From Leptospira koniambonensis (GTDB taxonomy: Bacteria > Spirochaetota > Leptospiria > Leptospirales > Leptospiraceae), in NCBI RefSeq assembly GCF_004769555.1, contig NZ_RQFY01000004.1, positions 1,364,001 through 1,428,000 of the forward strand: a stretch of DNA of 64,000 bases, in the 5' to 3' direction. This document shows positions 8,484 to 17,417 of the stretch, one piece after another; position 1 is the stretch's first letter, and every line of letters starts with the position of its first letter. Made by a program: the position numbers and the translations under genes. Below the pieces are notes generated by a model. It was not told the origin of the DNA. It saw nothing but the letters and a program-made list of their open reading frames with translations, and searched no databases.

Positions 8484-9101
8484 ATGGAAAAAGTAAAAAT
8501 CGCTATAGTTGAAGATAATTCCGAGTTTGCACAGAACTGTGCAAACACTCTCTCTGTGATGGAAGAAGTAGATCAGGTAGAAGTTTTTTCTTCTACTGAA
8601 GATCTATCACAGAATCATGAGAACAAATACGATCTTGTATTTATGGATATCGTACTTCCAGGTAAATCTGGGATCGATTACATCAAAGAAAGATCGGAAT
8701 TTGACAATGATCCTAAGTATATTATGCTTTCTACGTTAGACACTGACGATGCTTTGATACAAGCTATGAAGGCAGGTGCAGTTGGATTCGTTCTTAAAAA
8801 AGATCTGAAAGATATAAAAGAAGTAGCGAGGATGGTAATGAAAGAAGGAGGAATACTTTCTCCTGGTGCAGCCGCCAAGGTAATTTCTTTTTTCAGAAAA
8901 TCTCCAACCAAGGAAACTCATTCTTTAACTCCTAGAGAAAAAGAAATTTTGAATCATATCATCAATGGTTATAGAACAAAGGAGATAGCGCGCAACTTCG
9001 GAACGAAAGAAGGTACTGTTCGTATACAGATCAAAAGTATTTTCAAAAAATTACAAGTGAACTCTCGAGTTGATCTAGTTCGTAAGTATTCTCGTTTCTA
9101 A
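8484..9101 (+). CDS. NarL/FixJ-type response regulator
   Basis: The 205-residue protein has a receiver domain (1-120) with acidic residues E10/D11, phosphoacceptor D55 in LVFMDIVLPG and a conserved lysine near 105. It ends in a LuxR-type DNA-binding domain (about 143-203) with LTPREKEILNHIINGYRTKEIA and a recognition helix around GTVRIQIKSIFKKL. It should bind DNA as a dimer when phosphorylated. No cognate histidine kinase gene is adjacent, so it is an orphan regulator in this window. A GGCGGA stretch a few bases before the ATG may serve as the ribosome binding site. Confidence 0.92.
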   Translation: MEKVKIAIVEDNSEFAQNCANTLSVMEEVDQVEVFSSTEDLSQNHENKYDLVFMDIVLPGKSGIDYIKERSEFDNDPKYIMLSTLDTDDALIQAMKAGAVGFVLKKDLKDIKEVARMVMKEGGILSPGAAAKVISFFRKSPTKETHSLTPREKEILNHIINGYRTKEIARNFGTKEGTVRIQIKSIFKKLQVNSRVDLVRKYSRF

Positions 9102-9252
9102 AATTTTACTAATCCAAAGTATCTAATTTTACTGTGACAGTACACATTAGTTTTTGCGACATGGAAAGATTAGTTTTATAGGAGTTTGTAATAAAAACTT
9201 AGTTAATTTAAAATAATAAGGAAACTTGCTTTCATCGAATTGTTACTAGTGT

Positions 9253-9897
9253 ATGGTATACGACATGATGGAGATCCGAGAAACGGAATGGTCCGAAGCT
9301 CTGGCTCGTCTCGCTGTTGTAGTATCTACTTACAAACATGTTGGAAGTACTACAGATCAAGTCTTCCTGGCTTGCGAGTCATTATGGGCGGATTGGGACG
9401 ACTTCGAACCTACTGGGCCTGATTGGTTACAAGGTTTTGAGGAATCCATGGACGAAGGAGAGATGAAATATGCTTCAAACTCCTTTTCTCAAGTAAGGTC
9501 CTTATTGAGAGAAAAATTAGACGAGGTCAATCATACATTCGAGAATGGAGAAGATTCCGCAATTGGTGGTTTGATCTTAGAATTGTCTGACGGAATATAT
9601 TCTTTATTAAACGGGCCTGAAGAGCCTGATAAAACTGTCGAATCCATACTCATAGAGGCAGAAAAACTTTTAGAAATACTTTTGGAATCTAATGATCTCA
9701 AATTTCCTGAGGACGAAAATTTGTCTTCTATTGATCTGGAATTGATTTCTGACTTAGGAGAAAGAGAAATTTTAAGAGAATTGATCTCTGCTTTTGAATC
9801 CGCAGTCGAATCTAAACAAAATGGAAAGGCATTATATCTTTTGATGTCCAGGATCTTTATAGTTCACTGGAGTTTTTACAGATTGAAAGTAGCTTAA
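9253..9897 (+). CDS. Acidic protein of unknown function
   Basis: I do not recognise this 214-residue protein. It is strongly acidic, rich in Glu and Leu, and predicted mostly helical, with no signal peptide or membrane segment. A tryptophan-rich N-terminal part (about 38-62, with LWADWDD and GPDWLQGF) is followed by long amphipathic helices. Its composition and helical layout recall the protein encoded after fliD at 25291-26259, but I cannot establish homology by eye. The ATG at 9253 is followed by other in-frame ATGs at 9265 and 9268, and no strong ribosome binding site decides between them. It ends 17 bases from the convergent acyltransferase gene. Confidence 0.7.
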   Translation: MVYDMMEIRETEWSEALARLAVVVSTYKHVGSTTDQVFLACESLWADWDDFEPTGPDWLQGFEESMDEGEMKYASNSFSQVRSLLREKLDEVNHTFENGEDSAIGGLILELSDGIYSLLNGPEEPDKTVESILIEAEKLLEILLESNDLKFPEDENLSSIDLELISDLGEREILRELISAFESAVESKQNGKALYLLMSRIFIVHWSFYRLKVA

Positions 9898-9913
9898 TTA
9901 TAAATTTTTAATT

Positions 9914-10624
9914 TTACTTTTGTTTTCTTTTGGCTTCTTGGCCAAGTTTCACTTCTTCCCTTAAATTTTCCGCTTCTTGCTGAGATATTCCTGCCTGCTC
10001 TAACATGAATGTTTCGAGTTTTTTTCTCCAAAGCTCTAATTCATTTTCTCCATTTAGTTTTGGAACGTAAAAAGGTTCTGATATAAAGAACTCTGCTTTA
10101 GAGAATAGTTTTGGAACAGGTGTTCTGTCCCAACTTTGTACAATCGTATAGTGATCGTATTTGGCATAATAGGATAATATAGGGAACCCTGTCATAGATG
10201 CTAATTGTATGATCCCAGGTTTAAGAGTATAAACAGGACCAGTGGGGCCGTCTGGAGTGATTAAACTGATGCTTCCTTTTTTGGCGTCGTGGACCAACGC
10301 TCTTAATGCAGAGGCTCCTCCTCTTTTACTGGAACCTCTTTCTGGTTTCATTCCAAAATGAGAGATCACTCTAGTGACCAGTTCTCCATCCTTAGATTGA
10401 GATGCCATAGGGATCACTTCTAAACCGTAACGTTTTACATAAAATTTATATGTAAAATCTATAACGAATGGGATCTGATTATGCCATAACGCTAAGACGA
10501 ATCCTTTTTTTTGGAGAAGTAACTCTTCTGCTTTTTGGGGGAGGTGTATTTCAGTCCAACGGACTGTCATATAAATAATTTTTAATATTATATTAGCGAT
10601 AAAGGAGGAAATTGCGATCTTCAT
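9914..10624 (-). CDS. DUF374-type lysophospholipid acyltransferase-like protein
   Basis: The 236-residue product matches the DUF374 branch of the acyltransferase superfamily. It has an N-terminal hydrophobic helix, ALWHNQIPF near residue 45 in place of the usual HxxxxD block, an SQSKDGELVTRV segment, RGSSKRGGASALR near 97-109 and the conserved TPDGPTGP motif near 123. Proteins of this type are thought to acylate lipid A precursors or related lipids at the inner membrane. The gene overlaps the preceding small membrane protein gene by four bases and is the last of a leftward operon headed by polyphosphate kinase. Confidence 0.82.
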   Translation of the reverse strand: MKIAISSFIANIILKIIYMTVRWTEIHLPQKAEELLLQKKGFVLALWHNQIPFVIDFTYKFYVKRYGLEVIPMASQSKDGELVTRVISHFGMKPERGSSKRGGASALRALVHDAKKGSISLITPDGPTGPVYTLKPGIIQLASMTGFPILSYYAKYDHYTIVQSWDRTPVPKLFSKAEFFISEPFYVPKLNGENELELWRKKLETFMLEQAGISQQEAENLREEVKLGQEAKRKQK

Positions 10625-10977
10625 GATCGATTTCTCCCTTGGAAAAAAGGTAATAAGAAAAGCCAGATGGAAGATAATGCAAGTCCTATACTATCTTTGA
10701 AAACTTCGGAATCAAGATCAGGTTTAGGATTATCTAAAAAATTATAAAAGCCCCAAACAAAGTAGCCCATACCGATAGATTTTCCTAAACCTGCGATTAA
10801 GATCCTTCTGCCCGGATCATGAAAGAAAGAAGACCATTCAGTGGAATATAAAATACTTACAGTTAGGTAAGTCGGGATCCAAACTTCCGGTTCCGCTTTT
10901 ATATAACTTAAGCCCGCAAATACGATCCAGGTAATTACGGTTAGAAACCTAAAAAAACCGGACAGTTTCTTTTTCAT
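10621..10977 (-). CDS. Small membrane protein of unknown function
   Basis: This 118-residue protein has hydrophobic segments at about 10-30, 33-48, 62-82 and 95-112, consistent with three or four membrane helices, and basic residues at both ends. I do not recognise a family. It lies four bases after the flavoenzyme gene and overlaps the acyltransferase gene, so it is probably translationally coupled to both and may function at the inner membrane with the acyltransferase. Confidence 0.75.
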   Translation of the reverse strand: MKKKLSGFFRFLTVITWIVFAGLSYIKAEPEVWIPTYLTVSILYSTEWSSFFHDPGRRILIAGLGKSIGMGYFVWGFYNFLDNPKPDLDSEVFKDSIGLALSSIWLFLLPFFQGRNRS

Positions 10978-10981
10978 GGCT

Positions 10982-12400
10982 TTAAGGGAGAATTTTCCCC
11001 GGATTCAAAAGATTTTTAGGGTCCAAAGCTTTTTTGATCATTCTCATCACTTCTATCTCAGCAGAAGATCTAGAAAAATGTAAAAAGTCTTTTTTCAAGA
11101 GGCCGATCCCATGTTCTGCGCTGATAGATCCATGATGTTTTTGTAATAGTTCAAACATAGAAGGATCAACTTTTTTACATTGAGTGAAAAACTCTGAATC
11201 AGAAAGATCCTTAGGTTTTACTATATTTAGGTGTAGATTTCCATCACCTATATGGCCAAAAAGTGCGATCTCAAAGCCAGGATATTTAGAAGAAAGTAAA
11301 GATTGCATATCTTCCAAGAAAGGATTCATATTCCGAAGCGGGAGAGAAATATCATTTTTATGGACAGTGTAATCAATGGAGATGGATTCACTGATCCCTT
11401 CTCTATATTTCCAGAAGGTCTCTGCTTGTCTGGAATTCTGAGCTAGGCTTCCGTCGGAAACATAACCTTTTTCCATAATGGTTTCTAAGAAGGAGAATAA
11501 TTTCTCATCATCAGATTCCTCAGTGATCTCGAATTCCATCAAAACATAATATGGACTCACTTCAGAAAATGGATCAGGAACATGCAGGTGGTCCATTACC
11601 TTGTCCAAACAATATTTGGTCAAAAACTCGAATGCCAAAATAGGTAAGGACATATTATGAGTTTCTTTAAATAATTCTAATATAGAAGGAAAGTCAGGAA
11701 CTGCTGTAAAAAGAATACGATTGTCTGCAGGCTTTTTAGTAAGTTTTAATGTACATTCGGTGATAATCCCTAATGTCCCTTCGGAACCTATGAATAGATG
11801 TTTAAGATCATAGCCTGTATTGTTTTTTAGGATCTCGCCGTTAAATTCCAGGACTTCTCCAGTACCTGTAACTACTTTTAGTCCTAAAACCCATTGGCGA
11901 ATCAGTCCGTAATGGACTACTCTTACTCCGCCTGCGTTAGTCGCAATATTTCCACCAATATGGGAAGAGCCCGTGGCTGCAAAATCAACAGGGAAATAGA
12001 AACCTCTTTCTTCAGCTTCTTTATGCAGATTTTTAGTGATCATTCCTGCTTGCACAGTTAAGGAGCCGAAGAACGGATCAAAATCCAAAACCTGATCCAT
12101 TTTAGTAAGAGAGATAACTATTTCTCCAGACTTAGCTACTGCTCCGCCTGCATAACCTGTTCTTCCTCCGGATGGAACGATCTTGATATCATTCTCAAAG
12201 GCGAATTTTACGATTTCTGAAACTTCTTGGGTGTTTTTAGGGAATGTTAGAATTTCATAATCTGGAACATATACTTTTGTTCTGTCAGTTCCAAAAGAAA
12301 GGAATGTTGCCTGATCCATCTGGGTTTCATCTTTGAAAAAAACCCTTTCTTCTCCCAATAGGGATTTGAGTTTGCTTTTGTTTTCCTGGCTAATACTCAT
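10982..12400 (-). CDS. FAD-binding oxidoreductase, GlcD / D-2-hydroxyacid dehydrogenase family
   Basis: The 472-residue protein is a PCMH-type flavoenzyme. The FAD-binding domain shows VPSGGRTGYAGGAV (about 73-90), TGSSHIGGNIATNAGG (about 142-157) and GSEGTLGIITE. The C-terminal domain has GHIGDGNLHLNI and SAEHGIGLLKK, which carry the metal-binding histidines of D-lactate and D-2-hydroxyglutarate dehydrogenases. It should oxidise a D-2-hydroxyacid and pass electrons to a quinone or flavoprotein. No GlcE or GlcF partner is adjacent, which favours a single-subunit dehydrogenase. It starts two bases after the polyphosphate kinase stop. The exact substrate cannot be read from the sequence. Confidence 0.88.
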   Translation of the reverse strand: MSISQENKSKLKSLLGEERVFFKDETQMDQATFLSFGTDRTKVYVPDYEILTFPKNTQEVSEIVKFAFENDIKIVPSGGRTGYAGGAVAKSGEIVISLTKMDQVLDFDPFFGSLTVQAGMITKNLHKEAEERGFYFPVDFAATGSSHIGGNIATNAGGVRVVHYGLIRQWVLGLKVVTGTGEVLEFNGEILKNNTGYDLKHLFIGSEGTLGIITECTLKLTKKPADNRILFTAVPDFPSILELFKETHNMSLPILAFEFLTKYCLDKVMDHLHVPDPFSEVSPYYVLMEFEITEESDDEKLFSFLETIMEKGYVSDGSLAQNSRQAETFWKYREGISESISIDYTVHKNDISLPLRNMNPFLEDMQSLLSSKYPGFEIALFGHIGDGNLHLNIVKPKDLSDSEFFTQCKKVDPSMFELLQKHHGSISAEHGIGLLKKDFLHFSRSSAEIEVMRMIKKALDPKNLLNPGKILP

Positions 12401-12402
12401 AT

Positions 12403-14601
12403 TTATTCCGTGAAATTCATTCTTTCGATCTGGCTATCAACAGGCTTCTCGCCTTCCACTCTTTCTCTTTTGCGATAGATCCCGTCGGAAGAAAGTAGTC
12501 TTGCTTTTACATTGTCCCTGATCTGAACATCTAAGATCTTTTTGATCCTATCTTTATTCTTTGTATCTAGTATAGGAAATAGGACTTCGATCCTTCTTTC
12601 AAAGTTTCTAGGCATACAGTCTGCGGAAGCGAGGAAAGTATTTTCTTCCCCGCCTGAAAGGAAATAATAGATACGTGTATGTTCTAAAAATCTACCTACG
12701 ATGGAGATCACTGTGATGTTTTCTGAAATTCCAGGGAGTCCAGGTTTTAAACAACAGATCCCGCGGATGATCAGTTCTATGATCACTCCAGCGCGACTCG
12801 CATTATACATTGCTAATATAATGTGAGGATCCACTAAGCTGTTCATTTTGAAGATGATACGCGCAGGTTTTCCTGCTTTTGCATTTTCTGTCTCTTTTTC
12901 TATCAGATTAAGAAATACTGTTTTTAGGTTATGTGGAGAAGCCGCTAACTTATTCAGGAAAGGCATTTTTGCATAGCTAGTGATTGTATTGAAGATAGTA
13001 GAAACATCTTCAGTGATCTCTTTATTTACCGTGAAAAAGCTTAGGTCTGTATAATATTTACTGGTTGTGGAGTTGTAATTTCCGGTTCCAAGATGCACAT
13101 AACGAACTAGATGTTCTTCTTCTCTTCTTACGATCAGAAGCATCTTGCTGTGAATCTTAAGTCCTACCACTCCATATACTACGTGAACCCCTCTTTCTTC
13201 CAGTTTTTGGGCCCACTTGATATTTCGCTCTTCGTCGAATCTTGCTTTTAACTCTACAAGTACTGTGACTTGTTTTCCGTTTTCAGCTGCTTGCCCCAAA
13301 TATTGGATAATAGGAGAATCCCCGCTCGTACGATACAGGGTCATCTTGATCCCTAAAACTTTTGGGTCCTCACTGGAAATTCTAAGCAGATCTTCGATTG
13401 CACCGAAAGATTGATAAGGATGATGCAATAATCTATCTTTCTTTTTGATTGCTTCGAAAATTTTCTCAGGAGATTCGAACTTTAAAGTAGTTTTTTGTTG
13501 GAAGAAGGTATACTTGAACTTGGAAGTATGTTCCAGTCCGTAAAAATACATTGTATCACTAATATTTAATATAGAAGATACATCAAAAATTTCATGGTCC
13601 TGCAACTCCATGAGATCTTTTAAAGTGTTTCGTACGAAAGTAGAAGTTCCTTCATAAATATCCATCCTTACCGCGTCTCCCCAGATACGGTTCCGGATCT
13701 CTTTTTTCATAGTGATGAGTAAGTCTTTTACAGAAGCTTCTTCGTCTATGGAGATGTCTGCATCTCTTAAGATGCGGAAAGGATAAACTTCTTTTACTGT
13801 CATTCCGTAGAATAAGTCATCCACATGAAGTTTGATGATCTCTTCCAGAGGGAAAAATCTTCTGGTCTTACCTTCTCCCTTGAGTTGTAAGAACCTTGGT
13901 AATACGGAAGGCACTTGCACTACCGCAAACAGATCTTTTTTGAGTCCTGTTTTTTCGTCGTCAGCTGTGAGAACGATCGCTAAGTTTAAGGATTTATTAA
14001 GTATATGAGGAAATGGATGAGAAGGATCTATAGAAAGTGGAGTTAAGATCGGAGAAACATCTTCTTTATAGTAATGTTTAATATCTTCTATTTCATTTTT
14101 ATTTAATTCGTCCGGATTCAAGATGAGATGGATCCCATTCTCTTTCATTTGATCTAGAGTTTGGTTTAATGTTTCGTATTGAACATTTACGAAACTTCTA
14201 ACCTTATTGGATAGATCTGTTAAAATTTCGGAAGCCCTTTGGCCGTTCAGACTTTTTTCGTCGTTACCTTCTGCTAATATGTTTCTCAAACCTGCGACAC
14301 GGACCATATAAAACTCGTCCAAGTTTGATTCAGTGATACATAAAAATTTAAGACGTTCCAGAAGAGGATTTTCAGGATCGTTTGCTTCTTCTAAAACCCG
14401 TTTGTTAAAATCCACCCAAGAAAGTTCCCGATCAAAAAAGATATCGGAATTCCCGATATGGATCGGTCCCTTGTTTCCATTGCCTCCACTTCCTAAGGTT
14501 TGGGTTTCGGGCGATTTGATCTTTTGGGCCACTGATTTAGTCCTACTTTCTTCTGGTTTAAAATGGACGGGCCGAGAGTCAAGTCTGCTTTTCAGGGCCA
14601 A
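12403..14601 (-). CDS. ppk1: Polyphosphate kinase 1
   Basis: This 732-residue protein has the full PPK1 architecture and typical length. The N-terminal domain begins with FFDRELSWVDFNKRVLEEA (about 55-73) after a 50-residue low-complexity leader. The catalytic domains contain the autophosphorylated histidine H484 in GLKIHSKMLL, the following HLGTGNYN motif and the CMPRNFERRIEVLFP motif near residue 660. The enzyme reversibly transfers the gamma phosphate of ATP to polyphosphate. It heads a tight leftward operon with a flavoenzyme, a small membrane protein and an acyltransferase. No exopolyphosphatase or phosphate-uptake gene is in the window. Confidence 0.96.
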   Translation of the reverse strand: MALKSRLDSRPVHFKPEESRTKSVAQKIKSPETQTLGSGGNGNKGPIHIGNSDIFFDRELSWVDFNKRVLEEANDPENPLLERLKFLCITESNLDEFYMVRVAGLRNILAEGNDEKSLNGQRASEILTDLSNKVRSFVNVQYETLNQTLDQMKENGIHLILNPDELNKNEIEDIKHYYKEDVSPILTPLSIDPSHPFPHILNKSLNLAIVLTADDEKTGLKKDLFAVVQVPSVLPRFLQLKGEGKTRRFFPLEEIIKLHVDDLFYGMTVKEVYPFRILRDADISIDEEASVKDLLITMKKEIRNRIWGDAVRMDIYEGTSTFVRNTLKDLMELQDHEIFDVSSILNISDTMYFYGLEHTSKFKYTFFQQKTTLKFESPEKIFEAIKKKDRLLHHPYQSFGAIEDLLRISSEDPKVLGIKMTLYRTSGDSPIIQYLGQAAENGKQVTVLVELKARFDEERNIKWAQKLEERGVHVVYGVVGLKIHSKMLLIVRREEEHLVRYVHLGTGNYNSTTSKYYTDLSFFTVNKEITEDVSTIFNTITSYAKMPFLNKLAASPHNLKTVFLNLIEKETENAKAGKPARIIFKMNSLVDPHIILAMYNASRAGVIIELIIRGICCLKPGLPGISENITVISIVGRFLEHTRIYYFLSGGEENTFLASADCMPRNFERRIEVLFPILDTKNKDRIKKILDVQIRDNVKARLLSSDGIYRKRERVEGEKPVDSQIERMNFTE

Positions 14602-14645
14602 AGAAGCGGAAGATCCTTTAGATAAACCGCTTCTTTTTGATTTTG

Positions 14646-15083
14646 TTAACCTATCAGTTTTCCTGTTTCTCTTTCATCGATCAAATAAGGATTTCGGACT
14701 TCTTTGGTTTTAGAGATCCAAACCTTTCCAGTTTTGGGGCAGAAGAAAGAATAGAATTCAAATCTAGGTGATATTTCTTTTAAGGAAGAACATAACTCTG
14801 AATATAAAAATTCCTGCTCTTGTCTTGAGCCTGCCTTTTCTAATAATTCTGCAAAGGTTAAGGACTTAGCGTATTTGATCCTTTCTTCTCCAGAACTTTC
14901 TTTGGCTCTACGGATCATTCCTGAGAGTCCTTTCGGATTTGTTCTTTTATCGTTACTAGAAAGTAATTGTTCGTGAAATACTGAAAGTCTTTGAAATAAT
15001 CTCAACTCGGAAGATTCCGCAGCCACTGGGGCGGAAACTGAAACCACGGATGCCGCGGCTATGTACGTGAATACGTTGCGCAT
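14646..15083 (-). CDS. Small exported protein of unknown function
   Basis: The 145-residue product begins with a signal peptide, MRNVFTYIAAASVVSVSAPVAA, with a likely cleavage after VAA. The mature part is helical and ends in a short hydrophilic tail. I do not recognise a family. An AGGAG ribosome binding site six bases before the ATG supports the start. The gene is 44 bases upstream of ppk1 on the same strand and might be co-transcribed with it. Confidence 0.75.
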   Translation of the reverse strand: MRNVFTYIAAASVVSVSAPVAAESSELRLFQRLSVFHEQLLSSNDKRTNPKGLSGMIRRAKESSGEERIKYAKSLTFAELLEKAGSRQEQEFLYSELCSSLKEISPRFEFYSFFCPKTGKVWISKTKEVRNPYLIDERETGKLIG

Positions 15084-15128
15084 AAAATTCTCCTATATTA
15101 TAAAAATTAAATATATGTGGAGAAGTTT

Positions 15129-15449
15129 CTAAATGATAAGTCGGATCGTGTATAAATTGGAGTTAAAGGCTGAAATATATAAAGGAGCCTCGGAATCCAA
15201 GGAAGAAAGTAATGATTCTGAATGAGAGAATAGACCTAAACTTTTCCAGTATGTAGAACTAGCTTCTGTTTCTATTCTTTCGGATTCTTTTTCTAAAATG
15301 ACTAAATTAGAAAGAGCGGAATGAGAAAGTTCTAAATGAAAACTTTGTTTAGAATGTTTTGTCCCGGAGAAAGATGTTACTGTTCCGTTAGCAGATATTG
15401 CGAACAAAAAACAGAATACAACTAATCCTATGAAAGCCCGGGCAAACAT
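15129..15449 (-). CDS. Short protein with signal peptide, unknown function
   Basis: The 106-residue reading frame starts with MFARAFIGLVVFCFLFAISANG, a plausible signal peptide. The mature part is serine- and leucine-rich with no recognisable domain. It is 45 bases upstream of another small exported protein on the same strand. Ribosome binding signals are weak, so confidence is moderate. Confidence 0.55.
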   Translation of the reverse strand: MFARAFIGLVVFCFLFAISANGTVTSFSGTKHSKQSFHLELSHSALSNLVILEKESERIETEASSTYWKSLGLFSHSESLLSSLDSEAPLYISAFNSNLYTIRLII

Positions 15450-15564
15450 TTAAAATTGGACCGGAAATCCAATCGATGGGTTTCCTTTTTCTTTTGAAGA
15501 AGTCTGAATACCTTCAAATTTTAATATGTATTGACCTATTTTGATCATTGCTCAGAATTTCAGC

Positions 15565-16074
15565 ATGATAGATCCAGAATACTGTGTCGCTTTGGCAGAA
15601 TATAATCGTTGGCAAAACGAATCCTTATTAAATGTTTCTGAAAAATTAAAACCGGGCGAATTGGAAGAAGATAAAAAACTATTTTTTGGTTCTATGGCAA
15701 AGACTTGGAATCATATCGTAATGATGGATCTTTCTTGGTTGGACAGGTTCCATTCTAGGCCGATCCAAAAGTTAGATTTCCATGAGATGCAATTTTCTAA
15801 TCTGTCAGAATTGAAAAAACTTAGGACTGAATTAGATTCGACGATTTCGGAATGGGTAAAAACCATTACCTCAGAGTGGCTCACGCAAGATCTGAAGTTT
15901 TACAGTTACATGTACAAAAAGGAGATCACATTGCCGATCTGGCTTTTGATAACTCATTTTTTCAATCACCAAACCCATCATCGAAGCCAGATCTCAACAG
16001 CGTTATTACAAAGCGGATTGAACTATGGAGTCACAGATATTCCTTGGAATCCTTTTTACCCAAAATCAAGATAA
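15565..16074 (+). CDS. DinB-family protein
   Basis: The protein (169 residues from this ATG) is a DinB/YfiT four-helix-bundle protein. It shows AEYNRWQNESLL near the start, a MAKTWNHIVMMDLSWLDR segment carrying the first metal-ligand histidine, and THFFNHQTHHRSQI near residue 137 supplying the other histidines. These proteins bind a divalent metal and many are thiol-dependent transferases. An in-frame TTG at 15541 would add eight residues, but the ATG at 15565 gives the usual family start. No ribosome binding site decides firmly. It precedes the SH3-like lipoprotein gene by 17 bases. Confidence 0.85.
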   Translation: MIDPEYCVALAEYNRWQNESLLNVSEKLKPGELEEDKKLFFGSMAKTWNHIVMMDLSWLDRFHSRPIQKLDFHEMQFSNLSELKKLRTELDSTISEWVKTITSEWLTQDLKFYSYMYKKEITLPIWLLITHFFNHQTHHRSQISTALLQSGLNYGVTDIPWNPFYPKSR

Positions 16075-16091
16075 TATATTCAGGAAAACAA

Positions 16092-16412
16092 ATGAAACAG
16101 ATCCTCACATTCTTTTTAATATTTATTTCTATTCTAGTATGGAACTGCGCCTCTGTGGAAAAAGTAGAACCTCGTAAGATCGAAAAGGTCATGAAAGTAC
16201 ATGCAGGTGGAGGACTTCGTTTGAGGATTGCTCCGAATATAGACGCCAAAAAAATAGATTTAGTTCCAGATGGTGACGTTGTGGAAACTTTTGGCGAGAC
16301 AGGAGAAGTTGAGATCCAAGACGGCAAACAAGGCCGCTGGGTAAAAGTGAAGTGGAAAAAAAGAGAAGGATATGTATTCGGCGGATTTTTAGAATTTATT
16401 AACGTCAAATAA
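16092..16412 (+). CDS. SH3-like domain lipoprotein
   Basis: This 106-residue protein begins with a lipoprotein signal peptide, with the lipobox VWNC placing the lipidated cysteine near residue 19. The mature part is a bacterial SH3-like domain (about 33-105) with the typical GGLRLRIAPNIDAKKI start, a VPDGDVVETFGE strand and the GRWVKVKWKKREGYVFGGFL end. Such domains often bind peptidoglycan or peptide ligands. The ATG at 16092 is preferred over longer in-frame starts because it gives a proper signal peptide. Confidence 0.85.
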   Translation: MKQILTFFLIFISILVWNCASVEKVEPRKIEKVMKVHAGGGLRLRIAPNIDAKKIDLVPDGDVVETFGETGEVEIQDGKQGRWVKVKWKKREGYVFGGFLEFINVK

Positions 16413-16453
16413 TATTATACTTTCTGAATATTCTCCTGATTTAAGGAAATCCA

Positions 16454-17251
16454 TTGAGAAGATTAAAAAACCAATTTATAGATATTATTTCATTCCAAAA
16501 CGCGGCTGGATATTTTGCCGCGATTACTTTTTTCGTAAGTTTATTCTCCATATTAATCGATCCTAAGATTGGTGTTTTAACTCGTAGCATGCTCGAAGGG
16601 GGAAGGTGGTGGAATGCAGGCCTATTTGTTTTTCATTTACTTCCTCCTGCTGAGATCCTTAAAAGTTCAACATGGCCTTGGTTCTTTTTGGCAATATATA
16701 CCTATTTTGTTTTTGTTATAGGGAAAACATTAGAAGAGGAAATAGGTTCTCTGAAGTTTAACTTGTTTCTATTTTCATTAATCTTATTTAATACGATAGG
16801 TGGAGTTCTTTCTTTATATTATCCTTTATTTGTAGATACTAAGACGATAGGTTATTGTATTTTCTTCGCTTTGACATTCAGAACACCAAACCAGGAACTT
16901 TCTATCATTCCTATTCGGATGAAATGGGTAGGGATCGGTTTGTTTTTATATCTAGTATTGGAGAAAACAGACAAAGTGAGCAAGTTCAACTCAATCTTAC
17001 CTTGGGTTGGGTTATTGTTTGGATTCTCCTGTTTACTATTATTTTTCGGAAAGGATATCTTAAGCTCCAAAATCCGTGAACGCAAAACTTCGACTTGGAA
17101 AGCCAAACAATCCGAAATATTTACAGTTCATAAATGTTATGTTTGTGGAGCCACAGAAGCGACAGATCCTCAATTGGAATTCCGTTATTGTATAAATTGT
17201 AACGACAAAGAATATTGTGAGAAACATCTTCATGATCATTCGCACTCTTAA
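16454..17251 (+). CDS. Rhomboid-like membrane protein with C-terminal zinc-binding tail, no catalytic serine
   Basis: This 265-residue protein has about six membrane helices whose order resembles a rhomboid: an EGGRWWNAGLFVFHLLPP segment (about 47-65), then VIGKTLEEEIGSLKFNLFLF. However, the GxSG catalytic loop of helix 4 is replaced by TIGYCIFFALTF and no helix-6 histidine is evident, so it should not be a protease. The C-terminal tail (about 226-265) has CYVCG, CINC and CEKHLHDHSHS, a likely zinc site. The start is TTG at 16454 with AAGG seven bases upstream. The rhomboid relationship is my inference from layout. Confidence 0.65.
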   Translation: MRRLKNQFIDIISFQNAAGYFAAITFFVSLFSILIDPKIGVLTRSMLEGGRWWNAGLFVFHLLPPAEILKSSTWPWFFLAIYTYFVFVIGKTLEEEIGSLKFNLFLFSLILFNTIGGVLSLYYPLFVDTKTIGYCIFFALTFRTPNQELSIIPIRMKWVGIGLFLYLVLEKTDKVSKFNSILPWVGLLFGFSCLLLFFGKDILSSKIRERKTSTWKAKQSEIFTVHKCYVCGATEATDPQLEFRYCINCNDKEYCEKHLHDHSHS

Positions 17252-17373
17252 GAAAACTTAATTTTATCCCTTAAGAATGGATTTTTGCATTCTTCTAAGC
17301 TTGCAAATTGTTCAATTTTTTTTAAACCGGATTGACTTTCTTTAGGTAAGATATGAAATTTTCCGGCACTCCG

Positions 17374-17400
17374 AAATTCCCTCAGGCCGGAAGGGAATTT
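17374..17400 (+). promoter_or_regulatory. Hairpin directly before a sensor kinase start
   Basis: AAATTCCCT (17374-17382) and AGGGAATTT (17392-17400) form a perfect nine-base-pair stem with a nine-base loop, ending 17 bases before the GTG start at 17418. The right arm overlaps GGAAGG (17389-17394), which can instead pair with CCTTCC at 17412-17417 next to the start codon. The two structures are mutually exclusive. It may be a terminator for the rhomboid-like gene or a translational control element. Confidence 0.45.
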
Positions 17401-17417
17401 TGTAGGAAAAACCTTCC

